52,874 nt of DNA from Microbacterium sp. MPKO10 (GTDB lineage Bacteria > Actinomycetota > Actinomycetes > Actinomycetales > Microbacteriaceae): the NCBI RefSeq assembly GCF_026107415.2, contig NZ_JAPCHX010000010.1, positions 1-52,874 of the forward strand. The letters are read 5' to 3'. The notes under the pieces are model-generated. The model was given only the letters and a program-made list of their open reading frames with translations. It was not told where the DNA came from and made no database searches. Shown here piece after piece: positions 41,480 to 48,928 of the stretch (positions within the stretch are counted from its first letter, which is position 1; every line of letters begins with the position of its first letter). The translations under genes and the position numbers were made by a program.

Positions 41480-43702
41480 TTACTCACGTGACAGCACGGT
41501 CTCGGCGTATTCTGCCGCGTCGTCCGCCGCGTGGTAGACAGTGAGATCGATGTGATCGAGCACGTTCTTCGGAAGTGCAAACGGGGGAACCACACGGTCA
41601 CTGAACGTCGAGTTCGCGATGTGTGCCACGTCGAGGCCCCAGAAGGATAGGTGACTCGAGAATCGCGGAATGATGCCTGAACCAACGTTCTCTCCTCCGA
41701 CCACGAGGACGACGGCTGCTGATCCGTCGTCGCGTGTGCGCAGCTGGAACCCGACGGTCGACGTGTATGCGGGCACGCCCGCTGACACCACCACGTTCTC
41801 GCCCAGATGACTGTGTTCGAAGACGAGTTGGCCACCCAGCAGGTAGAGCAGATAACCGCCCTGAGCATTGCCGCTGGAAAGCAGTGTGCCATCGACGGAC
41901 ACACCAAGCGGCGAGACGTGTGCGGTCACGTCGATATCTCGATTGGATCCGGTCACCGCGCTCGGGTAGGGGATGTGCGATTGTCGCGGGCAAAGCGTGA
42001 TGTTCGTCTCGGCGAAGAGACCGATCGGGCCGCGCGCTTCAATGAGCTCCCGCAGCGGCCTGTCATCCAGCGGAAATACATCATTTCGCTCGGCTTCCTG
42101 CCACCAAAGCTGCTGCAGTTGATCAAGCTTTTCGGGGAAGACCCGTGCAAGATCATGCGCTTCAGAGAAATCCGTGCGCGAGTCATACAGGCGCCAGGCG
42201 TCTTCGTCGTATGGTGTGCCGGGCGTGTGAGCGGTGACGGCCTTCCACCCGTCATGCCACACGGCGCGATGACCGAGGGTCTCCCAATACTGAGTCTGAC
42301 GTCCAACCGTGACATCAGGACGCGTGAAGCTTGAGGCTAGGCTCTCGCCGTGGACGCCCGTCTCAGCATCGATGTCGAGAAGCTCGAGGAGGGTCGGGGT
42401 GATGTCGATGGCGTGCACGAACTGATCCCGGATCCCGTGTGCCTTCTGAGGTGCCCCGGGCCAGGACACGATTAGAGGGGACCGGACGCCGCCAAGGTCG
42501 ACGAACTGCTTGTACTGACGAAACGGGGTGTTCCCCGCCATCGCCCAGCCTTCGGGGTAGTGCGCCCCACCCGTGAGCGAGCCGAGACTGTCAAGGAGAG
42601 GCTTCTGCTCTGCTGCACTTCGGCGCACCCCGCTGTACGGCGCATTCGTGTCGACGTCTCCTGAGGGGCCCCCTTCGCGACTCGCCCCGTTGTCGGAAAG
42701 CACGAGAACGATCGTGTCGTCGGCGATGCCCAGCTCATCGAGCGTCGAGAGGATACGGCCGACCTGAGCATCCGCGTGCTCAAGGAACCCGGCGAACGCC
42801 GCCTGGAGGTGCACGTACACCTCTTTCTGCTCGGCGTCGAGATCATCCCACGGCGGCACTCCGTCATTCCGTTCGGCCAGTTCCGTGTTGTTGGGTACGA
42901 GACCCATGTCAATCTGTCGGTTGAGTCGGTCGATGCGTGTCTGGTCCCACCCCTTGGTGAAGACGTCGACGTATCGCTCGATGTACTCGCGTGGTGCCTG
43001 GAACGGGGCGTGCGTCGCGCCCAGAGCAAACTGCATGAAGAACGGGCTGGTCGGGCGGAACGTCGTGTGGTCCTCAATGAAGGAGATCGCGTGGTCGGCG
43101 AGATCCTCACTGAGGTGGTAGCCCTCGCGATTCGGTACGGGTACGGGATGGTTGTCCGCGTAGAGTTCGGGTTCGTACTGATCGGTGCAGCCGTCGAGGA
43201 ACCCGTAATACCTGTCGAATCCTCGTGCGAGGGGCCAGTTCTCGTAGGGCCCAGCGGGCGTGATTTCGTGGAGAGGAGCCAGATGCCATTTTCCGACTAG
43301 ATACGACGCGTATCCGTTCTCTCGCAGTATCTGCGGCAAGAGCCGGACATCAGGGCGGATGCTGCCGCGGGAGTTGGGGAAGCCCGTGTCTGTGTCGGCA
43401 AGGAACCGCATGCCGATCGAGTGGTGGTTGCGGCCAGTCAGCAGTGCCGCGCGCGTCGGAGAGCACAAGGGGGTCACGTGGAAGCTGTTGTACCGAACCC
43501 CGGCTGACGCGAGGGAATCGAAGGCGGGTGTAGAAATCTCTGAGCCGAAGCATCCGAGATCGCTCCAACCGGTGTCGTCGAGTATCACCATGACCACATT
43601 CGGTCGCATCGTCCGCGTGCCGTTTTGTGCGGGCCACCATGGCGTCGATTCTGCAACGGTCGTGCGCACTGAACCTTCGAAATCAGCGGACTGAGTACTC
43701 AT
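41480..43702 (-). CDS. Large type I arylsulfatase (sulfatase 3)
   Basis: 740 residues. The start overlaps the stop of the transporter by four bases (ATGA). After 33 variable residues comes RPNVVMVILDDTGWSDLGCF (Asp42, Asp43), then CSPTRAALLTGRNHHSIGMR with Cys80 as the formylglycine precursor. LVLSDNGASREGGPSGDVDT gives the second metal site. The long C-terminal region (about 560-740) is a beta-rich extension found in large bacterial arylsulfatases of the AtsA/BetC-related group. There is no signal peptide, so it should work in the cytoplasm on what the adjacent transporter brings in. Confidence 0.93.
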   Translation of the reverse strand: MSTQSADFEGSVRTTVAESTPWWPAQNGTRTMRPNVVMVILDDTGWSDLGCFGSEISTPAFDSLASAGVRYNSFHVTPLCSPTRAALLTGRNHHSIGMRFLADTDTGFPNSRGSIRPDVRLLPQILRENGYASYLVGKWHLAPLHEITPAGPYENWPLARGFDRYYGFLDGCTDQYEPELYADNHPVPVPNREGYHLSEDLADHAISFIEDHTTFRPTSPFFMQFALGATHAPFQAPREYIERYVDVFTKGWDQTRIDRLNRQIDMGLVPNNTELAERNDGVPPWDDLDAEQKEVYVHLQAAFAGFLEHADAQVGRILSTLDELGIADDTIVLVLSDNGASREGGPSGDVDTNAPYSGVRRSAAEQKPLLDSLGSLTGGAHYPEGWAMAGNTPFRQYKQFVDLGGVRSPLIVSWPGAPQKAHGIRDQFVHAIDITPTLLELLDIDAETGVHGESLASSFTRPDVTVGRQTQYWETLGHRAVWHDGWKAVTAHTPGTPYDEDAWRLYDSRTDFSEAHDLARVFPEKLDQLQQLWWQEAERNDVFPLDDRPLRELIEARGPIGLFAETNITLCPRQSHIPYPSAVTGSNRDIDVTAHVSPLGVSVDGTLLSSGNAQGGYLLYLLGGQLVFEHSHLGENVVVSAGVPAYTSTVGFQLRTRDDGSAAVVLVVGGENVGSGIIPRFSSHLSFWGLDVAHIANSTFSDRVVPPFALPKNVLDHIDLTVYHAADDAAEYAETVLSRE

Positions 43703-45033
43703 GCGTGCTCCTTGCGTTGCGAGGTGGTTCGGCTCGTGGGCTCGTGGCGTGTCTTCACCGTCTGCGTCGCAATGAGTGCGGCACTTGCCACGACCAGAAC
43801 GTACAGCGAGACCAACCAGGTGTCGCCGCCTGCAGCGCCGGTGAGCGCCTGTGCGATGACGGGGCCGAAGCCACCACCGACAACGGTGCCGATCTGGAAG
43901 CCGAGTGACATCCCGGAGTATCGGACCTCGGCGGGGAAGAACGCGGCGAACAGCGTGGCCTGCCCGGCAAAGAGCCAGCCCACCAGCATCCCGCCGATGC
44001 CCATCGCGATGAACAGACCGAGAACCGATTCCGTCCCGATCAGGAGGAACATCGGAAAGGCCCAGAGGGCGAGACCGATGAGCCCCATCGAGACCACGCG
44101 CTTCTGGCCGATCCTGTCCCCGAGGGCCCCGGCGAGGGGTGTCGTGATGAGGTTGGTGATTGACGAGAAGATGTTTGCGACGAGCACGATTGTCGGGTCC
44201 ATGCCCAGGGCGCCAGAGGCGTACCCGAGAATGAAGACGCCCTGAATGAGACCTAGCGTGGTGTCGCTCGTGTGAATGAGAATCGCCGTGAGGATCTGCT
44301 TGGGGTACAGGCGGATCGCCTGCCAGACGGGGAGCTTCGACTCTGTGCGTTCCTGCTTAACCTGATCGAATTCGGGGGATTCCGCCACCTTGAATCGCAA
44401 GAAGAGTCCGACAAGCAGTAGGAGTGCGCTCGCAAGGAATGGGACTCGCCATCCCCAGGCCAGCAGTTCTTCATCGCTCAGCGTGGCGGTGAGAACTGCC
44501 ACGCTCCCGGACGAAAGGATGACGCCGATCGGGGCACCCGCCTGTACAAGACTGCCGTAGAGCCCTTTCTTGTGGGCTGGTGCGTGCTCGACAGCGAGGA
44601 GTGCTGCGCCACCCCATTCGCCGCCGATGCCGATGCCCTGCAGGATTCGCAGCGCAACGAGCAATAGAGGTGCGGCGATACCGATCTGAGCATAGGTGGG
44701 CAGCAGTCCGATGATGACGGTGACCGTGCCTGTGAGGAGGAACGTGAAGAGAAGGAGCGGCTTGCGTCCGATTCGGTCGCCGAAGTGCCCGAGGAGGATG
44801 CCTCCAACCGGGCGCGCGACAAACCCGACGGCGAAACTCGCGAGCGAGAGCAGCGCGGAGACCCCCGCGTCGTGAGCGGGAAAGAAGAGCTGACCGAGAA
44901 CAAGAGCGGAGAGCGACCCGTATACGAAGAAGTCGTAATACTCGAGAATTGAGCCGATGGTGCTCGCGGCAACGGCCGTGCGAGCGGTGCGCGCTGCCTG
45001 ATTGCTCGTCGCCGTGTTTGCGGTGCTGTTCAT
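43699..45033 (-). CDS. MHS-family major facilitator transporter
   Basis: 444 residues; ATG with GAGGAGA upstream. Twelve membrane segments with the metabolite:H+ symporter signature: ASTIGSILEYYDFFVYGSLS at TM1, GHFGDRIGRKPLLLFTFLLT between TM2 and TM3, and QGIGIGGEWGGAALLAVEHA in TM4. MHS proteins import organic acids such as shikimate, citrate or proline betaine with protons. Being translationally coupled to sulfatase 3, it probably imports an organic sulfate ester or related anion. The promoter region contains the 28-bp LacI-type palindrome. Confidence 0.92.
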   Translation of the reverse strand: MNSTANTATSNQAARTARTAVAASTIGSILEYYDFFVYGSLSALVLGQLFFPAHDAGVSALLSLASFAVGFVARPVGGILLGHFGDRIGRKPLLLFTFLLTGTVTVIIGLLPTYAQIGIAAPLLLVALRILQGIGIGGEWGGAALLAVEHAPAHKKGLYGSLVQAGAPIGVILSSGSVAVLTATLSDEELLAWGWRVPFLASALLLLVGLFLRFKVAESPEFDQVKQERTESKLPVWQAIRLYPKQILTAILIHTSDTTLGLIQGVFILGYASGALGMDPTIVLVANIFSSITNLITTPLAGALGDRIGQKRVVSMGLIGLALWAFPMFLLIGTESVLGLFIAMGIGGMLVGWLFAGQATLFAAFFPAEVRYSGMSLGFQIGTVVGGGFGPVIAQALTGAAGGDTWLVSLYVLVVASAALIATQTVKTRHEPTSRTTSQRKEHA

Positions 45034-45069
45034 GATTCTCCTCATCGAAAGTGAAGCAGCAAATTTAGA

Positions 45070-45097
45070 GTGGAATCGATTCCGGAATCGATTCCAC
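45070..45097. promoter_or_regulatory. Perfect 28-bp palindrome, double LacI-type operator
   Basis: Two tandem copies of the 12-bp palindrome GGAATCGATTCC, flanked by GT on the left and AC on the right, make a larger perfect palindrome. It lies 37 bases upstream of the MHS transporter start, next to a TCTAAA -10-like sequence on the minus strand, and 190-230 bases before the FGE gene on the other strand. Confidence 0.85.
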
Positions 45098-45326
45098 TGA
45101 CTATAGATCACGAGACCTGTCGGCGTCCAGCCCGTGTGCAGACCAGCGGGTTGGACCGCCGTCGCCTCTGAGAGCCGACAGAGGAGTCGTAAGCGAACAT
45201 CAGCGAGCGGCGGAACATACGCAGATGTCAAGTTTTGCTGTCCGCGCTCTGGGCGTCTGATGTGCTCCGGCGGATAGAGTAGAGGCGGTGACGGCGCTGA
45301 TGCCCGCACCGCGAGCGGAGGTTTCG

Positions 45327-46319
45327 ATGCACGACGATATGGTGCGCATTCCCGCGGGTGAATTCCGCATGGGATCCGAAGGATATTACCCCGAGGAAAC
45401 CCCGGTCTTCATGGCTCGCGTCGACGAGTTCTTCATCGACCAGCATCCCGTGACCAACGGAGAGTTTCGCGAGTTCGTCGATGCAACCGGCTTCATCACC
45501 GTCGCCGAGATGGGCCTCGATGCCGCCGAGTTTCCGCAGCTGAGTGAAGACGACCGCGCTCCGGGCAGCCTCGTCTTCCATGAGACCGACGGACCCGTCG
45601 ACCTGCGCAACTGGCGGGCCTGGTGGTCCTGGGTGCCCGGTGCTGACTGGCAGCATCCGTTCGGCCCCGACTCAACCATCGAGGGCAAAGATGACCACCC
45701 GGTGGTGCAGATCTGTTACACGGATGCTGCCGCCTACGCCGAGTGGGCAGGCAAGCGGCTTCCCACAGAAGCGGAATGGGAGCGCGCGGCGCGTGGTCAC
45801 CTCGATGGTGCTGACTTCGCGTGGGGCGACGACCTCGTGCCGGACGGCGTCTTGCGTGCGAACACCTGGCAGGGCAACTTCCCGTACAACAACACCGGTG
45901 CCGCGGGATGGAAGGGCACATCGCCCGTCGGAACCTTCGAGCCCAACGGTTTCGGGCTCGTCGACATGATCGGCAACGTGTGGGAGTGGACGTCGAGTCC
46001 GTTCACCGCGAGCCATCGCGAGGCGGCTCTCGAGGCAAGCCTCGCGGCTCCCGTCGGGCGCAAGCTGATGACGGCGTCGGTCAGCGAACCCGCTGACGGC
46101 ACTGGATGCGGGTGCGGATGTGGTCCGGAATCGACGAGGCCTGGCGTGCCGAGCCCGACTTCGGCGCTGCCGGACTCCAGCGTCAGCCACGTGACAAAGG
46201 GCGGCTCGCACCTGTGCGCCCCCGAATACTGCCAGCGGTACCGCCCGGCGGCGCGTTCGCCGCAGACGGAAGACTCGGCGACGACGCATCTCGGGTTCCG
46301 CTGCGCGCGGTCGGCCTGA
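45327..46319 (+). CDS. Formylglycine-generating enzyme (sulfatase maturation)
   Basis: 330 residues from the ATG at 45327, which has GGAGG six bases upstream. A GTG at 45288 with TAGAGT seven bases before it is an alternative leaderless start adding 13 residues. The FGE fold is clear: MVRIPAGEFRMGSEGYYPEE, RLPTEAEWERAARG, GLVDMIGNVWEWTSSPF, and the active-site stretch GGSHLCAPEYCQRYRPAARS with Cys297 and Cys302, the copper-binding pair. It oxidises the Cys of CxPxR motifs to formylglycine, and all three sulfatases here carry such motifs. A GCGCGCG insert (about 261-267) lies where related FGEs have a Cys-rich loop. It is divergent from the MHS-sulfatase operon. Confidence 0.95.
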   Translation: MHDDMVRIPAGEFRMGSEGYYPEETPVFMARVDEFFIDQHPVTNGEFREFVDATGFITVAEMGLDAAEFPQLSEDDRAPGSLVFHETDGPVDLRNWRAWWSWVPGADWQHPFGPDSTIEGKDDHPVVQICYTDAAAYAEWAGKRLPTEAEWERAARGHLDGADFAWGDDLVPDGVLRANTWQGNFPYNNTGAAGWKGTSPVGTFEPNGFGLVDMIGNVWEWTSSPFTASHREAALEASLAAPVGRKLMTASVSEPADGTGCGCGCGPESTRPGVPSPTSALPDSSVSHVTKGGSHLCAPEYCQRYRPAARSPQTEDSATTHLGFRCARSA

Positions 46320-46360
46320 CAGCACCCTGGCGCTGACGTCGTCTCTGGTACCGACTCGGT

Positions 46361-46411
46361 CACTGGCACTGGCACTGGCACTGGCACTGGCACTGGCACT
46401 GGCACTGGCAC
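46361..46411 (+). repeat. Hexanucleotide microsatellite CACTGG, about 8.5 copies
   Basis: Eight exact copies of CACTGG and a partial ninth (ending CAC) start about 40 bases after the FGE stop. On the minus strand it would read as Val-Pro repeats, but no supported gene covers it. Copy number is likely to vary between strains. Confidence 0.9.
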
Positions 46412-46634
46412 GAACGCTGGCGCTGATTCTGAGAACCCACCTCTGATTCCCACACTGGAATGGCCCGGGCGCTGACGCTGTCAGGGTAGTCCGTTCGCGG
46501 CGGATCACTGATTGTTCGCGCAGGTCGTGATCGCCCGCGGCTGAAGGGATACCGTGCGGGTCAGTCCGCCAAACGGGGGTATTGCGGAGCGCTCATGACG
46601 GGAGCACACTGGAAGTCAGAGATCGGAGTTCACC

Positions 46635-46781
46635 ATGTATCCCGCGCCGATGGCACTGTCGCCAGAGGTCCAGCTTGTTGTTGAGCGCGAGCGGCTGAAG
46701 GTGCCTCGATGGGCAACTGAAGTTCACCGCCACTGGCGGCAGAGTCGCCGCCGCCTACGCAAGACAGCCACGACCGGCTGA
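46635..46781 (+). CDS. Possible small basic protein, 48 residues
   Basis: ATG with GGAG eight bases upstream. The product begins MYPAPMALSPEVQLVVERER and ends with a very basic segment (RHWRQSRRRLRKTATTG). It has no Cys and no membrane segment. The basic tail could bind nucleic acid. I do not recognise it; the support is the ribosome site and the balanced composition only. It lies between two tandem repeats. Confidence 0.4.
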   Translation: MYPAPMALSPEVQLVVERERLKVPRWATEVHRHWRQSRRRLRKTATTG

Positions 46782-46878
46782 CGGATCCCGAAGAGATGCA
46801 CCGGTCGGGGAGAATCCTCGACCGGCGCACAATTACGTGCACGGGCCGACAGATGCGGGCCAGGTGTATTCGTGGGAT

Positions 46879-46955
46879 CGATGCCCGATGCCCGATGCCC
46901 GATGCCCGATGCCCGATGCCCGATGCCCGATGCTCGATGCTCGATGCTCGGTGCC
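46879..46955 (+). repeat. Heptanucleotide tandem repeat CGATGCC, 11 copies
   Basis: Seven exact copies of CGATGCC, then three of CGATGCT and one CGGTGCC, form a 77-base array just downstream of the hemerythrin gene on the other strand. The 7-base unit would shift any frame through it. Confidence 0.9.
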
Positions 46956-47004
46956 CGGAGTGAGGCGCTCAGCGTGAGGCGCATGGAGTGAGCGCCGTGG
47001 GGCG

Positions 47005-47535
47005 TCAGCGTTCCCAGGGAGGTCGACGCTCCGCCGGAGCATTCCCGCCACGAGCGGACTGACTAGTCTCACCAGCTTGCTCGCACACCCAGCCGTCGGG
47101 CATCGTTCCCTCGTCGAGAAAGTCGGCAAGCTCGCCGCTCGCCTCGGCCGACAGCAGCTCGTCTGCCTGCGTGTAGATGATCGGCTCTTCTTTTGAATTG
47201 TGCTTATCGAGCAGGCTCAGCAACTCGCGGCAGGCATTCCGGGTGGCCTCATCGCCAGCATTCTCGTCGAGCATCGTCTCAATGTCGTCCATGGCATTCC
47301 ACAACTCACCGTGCTCGCGCAGCATCACCATGATGGGCATCATCAGGCTCGCGCGCATCGGAGGAAAGAGGAACGTCTCTTCGAGATAGATGTGCCGCCG
47401 CAGCCCCGTCATCGACCGGCGCAGAGGAGCCGGATCGCCGTGCCCGGCGTCGGCTGCCTCGGTGTACTCCTCGATGCCGCCGTCGATGTCGCGGTGCTCC
47501 TTCTCAAGCGCCGCGGCCAAGGTCCTCTCTGCCAT
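47005..47535 (-). CDS. Hemerythrin HHE-domain protein
   Basis: 176 residues; ATG with AGGAGGAG upstream. A four-helix bundle with the metal-ligand pattern of HHE domains: His15 in EKEHRDIDG, RRHIYLEETFLFPPMRA, MLREHGELWNAMDDIE and DKHNSKEEPIIYTQAD. Such domains bind a di-iron centre and sense or carry oxygen, nitric oxide or iron. The last 35 residues are low-complexity and poorly ordered. It is a single gene on the minus strand. Confidence 0.9.
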   Translation of the reverse strand: MAERTLAAALEKEHRDIDGGIEEYTEAADAGHGDPAPLRRSMTGLRRHIYLEETFLFPPMRASLMMPIMVMLREHGELWNAMDDIETMLDENAGDEATRNACRELLSLLDKHNSKEEPIIYTQADELLSAEASGELADFLDEGTMPDGWVCEQAGETSQSARGGNAPAERRPPWER

Positions 47536-47671
47536 CGCTCCTCCTGTGTATCTGCTGTTCCGCGTACTTTGAGACTATTCCTCGCCCGCTGCTTTCGGGG
47601 CGCCGTGGCCGTAAGCAGACGGACCACTCCCTGCAGCCACACGTGCAGGATGCCGACGCCGACGTGCGCGG

Positions 47672-48637
47672 CTATTCGTCCAGATGGCCCGCGAGCTCAG
47701 CCAGAGCATCGGCTCCCGCGAGGTCACCGGCGAGCAGCGGGATCTGAGAGATCGGGATGCTGCCGACAGCAGCCCGCAGCGTCTCGATGTGCCTCTCCTC
47801 CTGATCTCGCCGCGCCTCGAGCAGCTCTCCTCGAGCGGCGGGGGAGCGGCGGTTGACGACGATCGCCGCGGGATCGATTCCCAGGTCGGTGAGCTGCCTC
47901 ACCACGTCGATCGATTCGGCGACGGGAAGTCGCTCGGCGATGCTGACGACGATGAACGACGTGGTGTCAGCATCCGTGACCAGCTCACGCATCAGGGCGA
48001 ACCGGTCGCGGCGGGCAACGAGCGTGCGGCGCAGTTCGGCGTCGGCCGACGGAACGTCGTCCTTGGTCCCGACGACGCTGCGCGCCGCCGCAGCGAACCG
48101 CTCAGAGCGATCGCGGCTCGCCAGCAGCGTCTCCGTCCAGTTCGTGAGCTTCTCGGGCAACGACAGCAGCCGCAGCGTGTGCCCGGACGGCGCTGTGTCG
48201 AAGATGACGAGGTCGTAGGCGTCTCGGCTGATCTCGATGAGCTCGGCGATGCGCTCGAGGACAGCTGACTCGTGGCTTCCCGGTGCCGATTTGGCCTGGT
48301 CGAGATGCTGTCGGGCCGAGGCGTGAAGGCGGTCGGGCAGGAGACGCATCATCGTCGCCTGGACGGTGGTGAAATGCCGCTCGATCGTGAGTTGCGGGTC
48401 GATCTCGACAGCATCCACGAACCCGTCATCGTGGTCGTACACTCGTGTCGGCTCGTCAGAGAGCGTCGTATCCCACGCCTGGCCGAGGTTGTGCGCGGGG
48501 TCGGTGGAGACGAGCAGAACACGGCCGCCGTCGCGAGCGCGTGCCAGGGCCAGCGCTGACGAGAGGGATGTCTTGCCGACGCCGCCTTTACCACCCGCGA
48601 AGAGGATGCTGCGGGAACGCGCCAGCTCTAACAGCAT
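47672..48637 (-). CDS. ArsA/Get3-like ATPase
   Basis: 321 residues, one nucleotide-binding domain. The deviant Walker A motif FAGGKGGVGKTSLSSALALA (about 14), the switch I region LVSTDPAHNLGQAWD and the switch II signature DTAPSGHTLRLLSLPE are intact. It is last in a trio with cstA and the CC-tail protein, overlapping the latter by 10 bases. It is 36 kb from the ars operon. Despite the family name it is unlikely to work in arsenite export; relatives such as Get3 deliver membrane proteins, and a chaperone-like role for its neighbours is possible. Confidence 0.9.
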   Translation of the reverse strand: MLLELARSRSILFAGGKGGVGKTSLSSALALARARDGGRVLLVSTDPAHNLGQAWDTTLSDEPTRVYDHDDGFVDAVEIDPQLTIERHFTTVQATMMRLLPDRLHASARQHLDQAKSAPGSHESAVLERIAELIEISRDAYDLVIFDTAPSGHTLRLLSLPEKLTNWTETLLASRDRSERFAAAARSVVGTKDDVPSADAELRRTLVARRDRFALMRELVTDADTTSFIVVSIAERLPVAESIDVVRQLTDLGIDPAAIVVNRRSPAARGELLEARRDQEERHIETLRAAVGSIPISQIPLLAGDLAGADALAELAGHLDE

Positions 48638-48924
48638 GCGATGTGATCCAGCGGAGAGTCGGGAATGCCGATGCGCTTATGCCAGGCGTGGAAGTCTTCC
48701 CAGACGGCGGGCATGAGCTCTGCCGAATAGTAGGCGGCCGGGTCGGGGACACCGAGTGCTTCGCCGAGAACGACGATCATGAACAGGTCATCTTCGTCGC
48801 GTTTCTCGCGCAAAAAGGTCTGACGGTAGGGGCCCACATAGAACTCGTGGAGCCCGTCACGGAAGGCGGCCCAGCGCCGGGAGAGTGTCTCCCGGCGCTG
48901 GGGTGCGCCATCCGGTGCCGACAC
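48628..48924 (-). CDS. Cory-CC-star-type protein with C-terminal Cys-Cys
   Basis: 98 residues. The core RRWAAFRDGLHEFYVGPYRQ followed by TFLREKRDEDDLFMIVVLGE is amphipathic and acidic/basic. PAAYYSAELMPAVWEDFHAW precedes the very end, HIACC, where two Cys are the last residues. This is the hallmark of a small actinobacterial family named for the CC-stop ending. It starts four bases after the cstA stop and overlaps the ArsA-like gene. Its function is unknown; the terminal Cys pair could bind a metal or be a recognition tag. Confidence 0.85.
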   Translation of the reverse strand: MSAPDGAPQRRETLSRRWAAFRDGLHEFYVGPYRQTFLREKRDEDDLFMIVVLGEALGVPDPAAYYSAELMPAVWEDFHAWHKRIGIPDSPLDHIACC

Positions 48925-48928
48925 GGGC

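Noticed and set aside
45797-46453. Minus-strand frame with Val-Pro repeats opposite the FGE end
   Set aside because: The repeats come from the CACTGG microsatellite and the rest is antisense to the FGE active-site region.
47672-48637. ArsA-like ATPase as part of arsenic resistance
   Set aside because: It is 36 kb from the ars operon and tightly linked to cstA and the CC-tail gene; the efflux permease here is Acr3, which works without ArsA.
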